In this document: positions 60,233-64,000 of the stretch, in pieces
Layout of the letters: every line of letters starts with the position of its first letter
Numbering within the stretch: the stretch's first letter is position 1
From: Circinella minor
Lineage: Eukaryota > Mucoromycota > Mucoromycetes > Mucorales > Lichtheimiaceae
Reading direction: 5' to 3'
DNA length: 64,000 nucleotides
Assembly: GCA_016758965.1 (NCBI GenBank)
Contig: JAEPRB010000026.1
Location: 186,001 to 250,000 of the forward strand
Notes under the pieces: model-generated
Told to the model about the DNA's origin: nothing
What the model saw: only the letters and a program-made list of their open reading frames with translations
The model's database searches: none
Made by a program: the position numbers and the translations under genes

Positions 60233-61072
60233 ATAAATAATAATAATAATAAATAAATAAATATTTACATATTACAAAATATGTTTTCAAGTAGTAAATA
60301 ATAATTACTTACTATTAAAATACAACCTTTTTTTTTTCCTTCTCACGGTCGTCATGTTTTTTTTAAATAAAAGTTTTTTTTTTGTTGCTATCTACTAAAT
60401 AATATCTTTTGTTGCCAAGTAATAAAAAAAAAAGTGGACTGGGGGAGGGGCTGGATCCATTCTTCCTATTATATGTTAATATTAGTATCATTATATTATT
60501 ATTATTTATTATCATCCATCATCATCAGCCCCCCCCTTCTTTTTTTTTTATATATGTATCCATTCTTCTCCGATCTCCGCGAACCGATATAATTATTCAA
60601 TAAAAAAAAAAGAAATGAGATTTTGGATAACAAGTTTCCATTTTTTTTTTTTAGTATATGTTAAATTTGAAATGTATAAAGATGAAATGTTATGTGTATA
60701 TAATATATAAAAAGTGCATTTGTAAGGGGGTAGGTTTGTATATATGTGTACAAAGGGAAGAAGAAGTGGAGGAGGGGTTTTTTTTTTTTTTTTTTAGAAA
60801 AAAAAATTTACTATAGCAATACAAATTGGGAAGAAAGGGAAAAAAAAAATGTTGTTATAAAAAAAACAAAAGAATTACAACAAAAAAGAAAAAAGATACT
60901 ATATAATTATATTTTATATGGTTGAAAAAGGGTGGGGGGGGGAGTGAGAAAGGATGGAACTTTTTTTTTTTCTTTTTATGTATTACTCTAATAAAAATAA
61001 TAATAATAATAAAATATTTTCAAGTAGATGTTATGAATAGATCATATATCATTTACTATTATCTATTATTAT
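60233..61072. other. intergenic between convergent small genes
   Basis: 840 bp with poly-A/T, G-runs and ATT repeats, no gene seen. Both neighbouring 3' ends lie here. Confidence 0.45.
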
Positions 61073-61585
61073 TTAAGCCCAAGACCATTGAATATTAACA
61101 CGACCATCATCGAAATCGGCAATTTTACCAAAAGCTGCTGGACTAAGATCAAGATCACCTTTTTGACATGGTGGGCAAGTACTATTATTATTAATATTAT
61201 TATATATTAATTAGTTATTTGAATTAGTTTTTTTTTTTTTTTTTTTGATATTGAACGAGAGATATTTGACACACACAAAAAAAAAAAAAAAAACTTACTC
61301 AACAATTTTTACAGTAACAGTGCCTTTGGGTCCCTTTACCCGGGCCTTTCTACCACAATTCTTGTTGCTATTGGGGTTTGCACTATTACCCATTTGAGGA
61401 GCATTTAAAGCAGCTACTAAATCACTATCCGTATCATCCGTACCACACGATCCAAGACCAACGGTATAAAAGGTACCATCACCCTTGAATTTTTCAGCAC
61501 GTTTATCAATAGGTGCGGCCAGCGCATGAAGGAAGAAAAATGTAAAGATCAAAGTGATACAGAAAAACTTGTGATAGGCTGTCAT
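61073..61585 (-). CDS. secreted RlpA-like double-psi beta-barrel protein
   Basis: Small extracellular protein of the barwin/expansin-like double-psi beta-barrel type. Two exons, 61585-61299 and 61181-61073, give 131 aa; the junction rebuilds VDTCPPC. Residues 1-23 are a signal peptide ending LAAP, and IDKR just after it could be a Kex2 site. The barrel is recognisable from GDGTFYTVGLGSCGTDDTDS, ALNAPQMGN, CGRKARVKGPKGTVTVKIVD and DLDLSPAAFGKIADFDDG, ending INIQWSW-like (VNIQWSWA). Four or more cysteines can pair. Fungal relatives act in wall remodelling or plant contact. No enzymatic activity can be claimed from sequence. A poly-A run directly follows the donor. Confidence 0.88.
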
Positions 61586-62337
61586 TGTTTTGTTTTGGTT
61601 TGTTTGTTTTAAAAGAAAAAAATGAATATGTGAAGGGGGGGGGCTTTTTTTTTTATATATAAATTACGACCGGCGTTATTAAAGTGAAAGGAAAGAGCTT
61701 TTTGTTTTTGATAAAGAAAGGAAAGGGTGGGGGGGGGGAGAGAGTAAGCAAAAAAAAAATACAACAAAGAAGTTGAATGGAAAAAAAAAAAAAGAGTGGC
61801 AAGTCGAAAAAAATAAATAAAGATGAGACCTTTTTATATAAAAAAAAAATTCTTTTTGGGTGGGGGACAGGATAGGGGTTACCTTTCCTTTTGTAAGGTT
61901 ACCGGTTCATCCTCGTTTTTTTTTTTTTATTCTTTAATAAAAAGAAGCTCGGGTATCTCTCCTTGTTATTATTATATATTATGAACAATAATTGCGTTGC
62001 CAAAAATGAGCTAGTGTAAAAAGTGGCGCATGTCATATTAATAAACTATTAGCAGTAATAGGAGTAAGAATTTTTTTTTTTTTAGCTTAGGCCCTGATCA
62101 AAAAAAAAAAAAAAAAAAAAGCAACGTGCTTTTTCCTTTTGAAACTCAATATCCATATCATCCAATCTCTTTTCCCTTTTTCATTGTATTTTTTTTTTTT
62201 TATGTATGTAATTCATTGTTTATATATATATACTCCCTTCTCCCTCCCTTTATTTTTCTTCTAGAAATATTTGAAGCAGTAAACAGAAAAAAAAACATTT
62301 TGCATAATTTAACAATCATGTTTGAATTGGGATGAAA

Positions 62338-62372
<35 letters not shown>

Positions 62373-62808
62373 ATATATTTTAATCTAATAGAAAGAGAAG
62401 GAAATTTAATGTTATGTTATATAAAAAGGGTGGGGGTGAATAATACATGTCTGTTTGATAAAAAAAAAAAAATTGTTATACGTATTATAATATATATTTA
62501 TATTTTAAAAAAGTAGAAGAGGAGAGAAAACTAAGTACTAGGAGAAAAACAAAGAGATGGTGGATGGCTGAAAAAAAAAAAAAAACTAGTCAATTGAAAT
62601 TATCATGTGAGATAATATAATGAAAGAACAAAATTGAAAAATATTAAATAAATTAAAAGAAAAAAACACATAAAAAAAAACCAACTATTTAACAATTGTA
62701 AAATTCTCTCACATTATGCAGGAAGAAGAAGAAGAAGAAGAAAAAAAAACGCACACACGTACATACACACGACATTTTAATAACAATCAAAGTGGTTTTT
62801 TTTTTTTT
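61586..62808. other. intergenic rich in homopolymers
   Basis: 1.2 kb with many poly-A, poly-T and G runs and a (TA)n tract at 62342-62370. Pyrimidine- and purine-rich blocks alternate. No gene was seen. It holds the promoter of the RlpA-like gene and the 3' end of the SH3 gene. Confidence 0.45.
62342..62370. repeat. (TA)n microsatellite
   Basis: About 14 TA units in an AT-rich gap. Likely unstable in length; no function assigned. Confidence 0.85.
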
Positions 62809-63441
62809 TTACAATGGTGGATTGCTGTACAAAGAGCTGACTCGCTTGCCCTGATTTTTTAAATCCGTTATAGAAAGCTGATTACCAGCAGCTGGTTGAA
62901 CAGGTTGTTGTTGTTGTTGTTGTTGTTGTGTAAGTGGATCAATCGTTGTGGATGTCGGAGCAGTAGTACCAGCAGGATTAGGTGGAGAAATACAGTGCTT
63001 AGGGAATACACCACGTTGTTGACCTGTTGTCATGTTGGAACCTAAACACCATCCATCATCATATTCTACAAGTACTTGCACTTGATCACCCGGTCGTACT
63101 TGAATTTCATCACTTAATGCGGGCACATAACCTGCTACCACAGTAAATGTACCAATAGGTTGATAATCAGGTGTTCCGTTTCCAGTTGTTTGTGGTTGTT
63201 GGGCAACAGGTTGCTGTTGTTGTTGTTGTTGTTGTTGTTGGGTAGCTACTGCTGCTGTTGTTGTACCAACGGCTGCACCAGCAGCAAGAACAGAGGCTGC
63301 TATATTAGATTCTTGCATTTGAGGAGCAGCAGCAACAACAGGAGGAGAAGTAGTAGTAGTCATAGGTGCTGGTTGTGGTGACATCATTTGTTGTTGTGGT
63401 TGATTTTGAGGAGGAGGACTATTATAATAATCCATTCCAGG

Positions 63442-63481
<40 letters not shown>

Positions 63482-64000
63482 GGATACTGTTCTGGATACT
63501 GTTGTGGATACTGTTGAGAATTATTATAATAACCCGTTCCAACAGGTGCAGTATTATTATAATCCATAGGTTGATTATAAGGAGTAGCAGCATTGTTATA
63601 ACCCATAGGAGGGGATGCATTTGCATTATAAGCCATTGCACCTCCAACAGCAGCAGCACCACCACCACCTACTGCAGCAGCAGTAGCAGCATTATAAGAA
63701 GCAAATGGATCAGAATAATTAGTATTTGTTGTTGTGGATGGTGTATTGGACATGGCTGTACTATATCCATACGATGGATTATTATTATTATTATTTTCTC
63801 CCGTTGTAGCATTATAAGTAGGACCCATTGAGAATCGAGTTAATCGATTATTCATACCGGCCTTTTTCTTTTGACGTTTTCTAACTACGAAAAAGGCAAT
63901 AACACCTAATATAATAATACAGACAATAGCTACAATAGCACCAATGGCACTTGTTGATAATGTTTCAGAATTACTATTTTTTGACGCGTCCACGGATGCA
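62809..64000 (-). CDS. single-pass membrane protein with C-terminal SH3 domain (5' end missing)
   Basis: The frame is open to the right edge (it begins ...ASVDASKNSNS), so the start and the probable extracellular N-terminus lie outside the window. A transmembrane helix follows (TSAIGAIVAIVCIIILGVIA), then the basic stop-transfer FFVVRKRQKKK, so the rest is cytoplasmic. About 200 residues are Asn/Ala/Gln/Tyr-rich, with a YPQQ/YPEQ repeat and two poly-Q tracts. An SH3 domain comes near the end: FTVVAGYVPALSDEIQVRPG, VQVLVEYDDGWCLGSN and GVFPKHCI, carrying the ALYDY-like, acidic, WCLG and FP-x-x-C/Y elements. The layout resembles fungal membrane SH3 proteins involved in polarity or fusion (Fus1-like), but orthology is not shown. 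The stop is at 62809-62811. Confidence 0.82.

Noticed and set aside
63388..63831. 147-codon plus-strand frame
   Set aside because: Antisense translation of poly-Q and poly-N codons of the SH3 protein.

Overview
The window looks like nuclear DNA of an early-diverging filamentous fungus, most likely Mucoromycota. The sequence is AT-rich with long homopolymer runs. Genes carry many short GT-AG introns and even some micro-exons. The gene set is fungal: a chitin-pathway GFA1, a MUB1/samB-type MYND protein and an IML2/TTC39 protein. There are also decayed IS630/Tc1-type and pogo-type transposons of a kind I associate with these fungi. The phylum is an inference. I rebuilt exon structures by hand from splice signals and reading phase; most models close in frame and give the expected family length.

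Region by region. 1-1138 is empty. At 1.1-7.0 kb (-) lies the largest subunit of RNA polymerase III (18 exons, 1393 aa). An F-box/LRR gene (7.3-9.0 kb, -) is divergent from EFL1 (9.7-13.7 kb, +), the ribosome-maturation GTPase. GFA1 (13.8-16.6 kb, -) converges on EFL1 and is divergent from an IML2/TTC39 gene (17.6-21.0 kb, +). A gene-poor 3.6-kb stretch holds a 100-bp MITE. An AVT-type amino-acid transporter (24.5-26.1 kb, -) is divergent from MLH3 (26.7-30.3 kb, +). Glycine decarboxylase (31.5-34.7 kb, -) is followed by a 7.3-kb gene desert. At 42.1-44.2 kb (+) is a MUB1-like gene, then a small spliced IscU-like gene (44.8-45.4 kb, +), converging on a CYLD/USP-like deubiquitinase (45.5-47.6 kb, -). 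From 47.6 to 53.8 kb is a graveyard with a SANT/Myb-like pseudogene, a frameshifted ORF and a dead IS630-type transposase. The last part has a secreted or vacuolar FAD polyamine oxidase (53.9-55.9 kb, +), a coiled-coil PPxY protein (57.3-59.5 kb, -), two small secreted proteins (59.9 kb + and 61.1 kb -) and the 3' part of a single-pass membrane SH3 protein that runs off the right edge.

The genes are ordinary eukaryotic single units; no operon or cluster logic is visible. Themes that recur by chance or loosely are ribosome and tRNA/5S production (RPC1, EFL1), ubiquitin signalling (F-box, MUB1, deubiquitinase, PPxY protein), and nitrogen or amino-acid metabolism (GFA1, AVT, GLDC, polyamine oxidase).

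The most unusual item is the IscU-like gene. It keeps the IscU fold signature but has lost two of the three Fe-S-ligating cysteines, while its reading frame and introns remain intact. Next in interest are the 8-nt exon of IML2 and the 17-nt first exon of GFA1, which holds the catalytic cysteine, and then the MITE and transposase relics.
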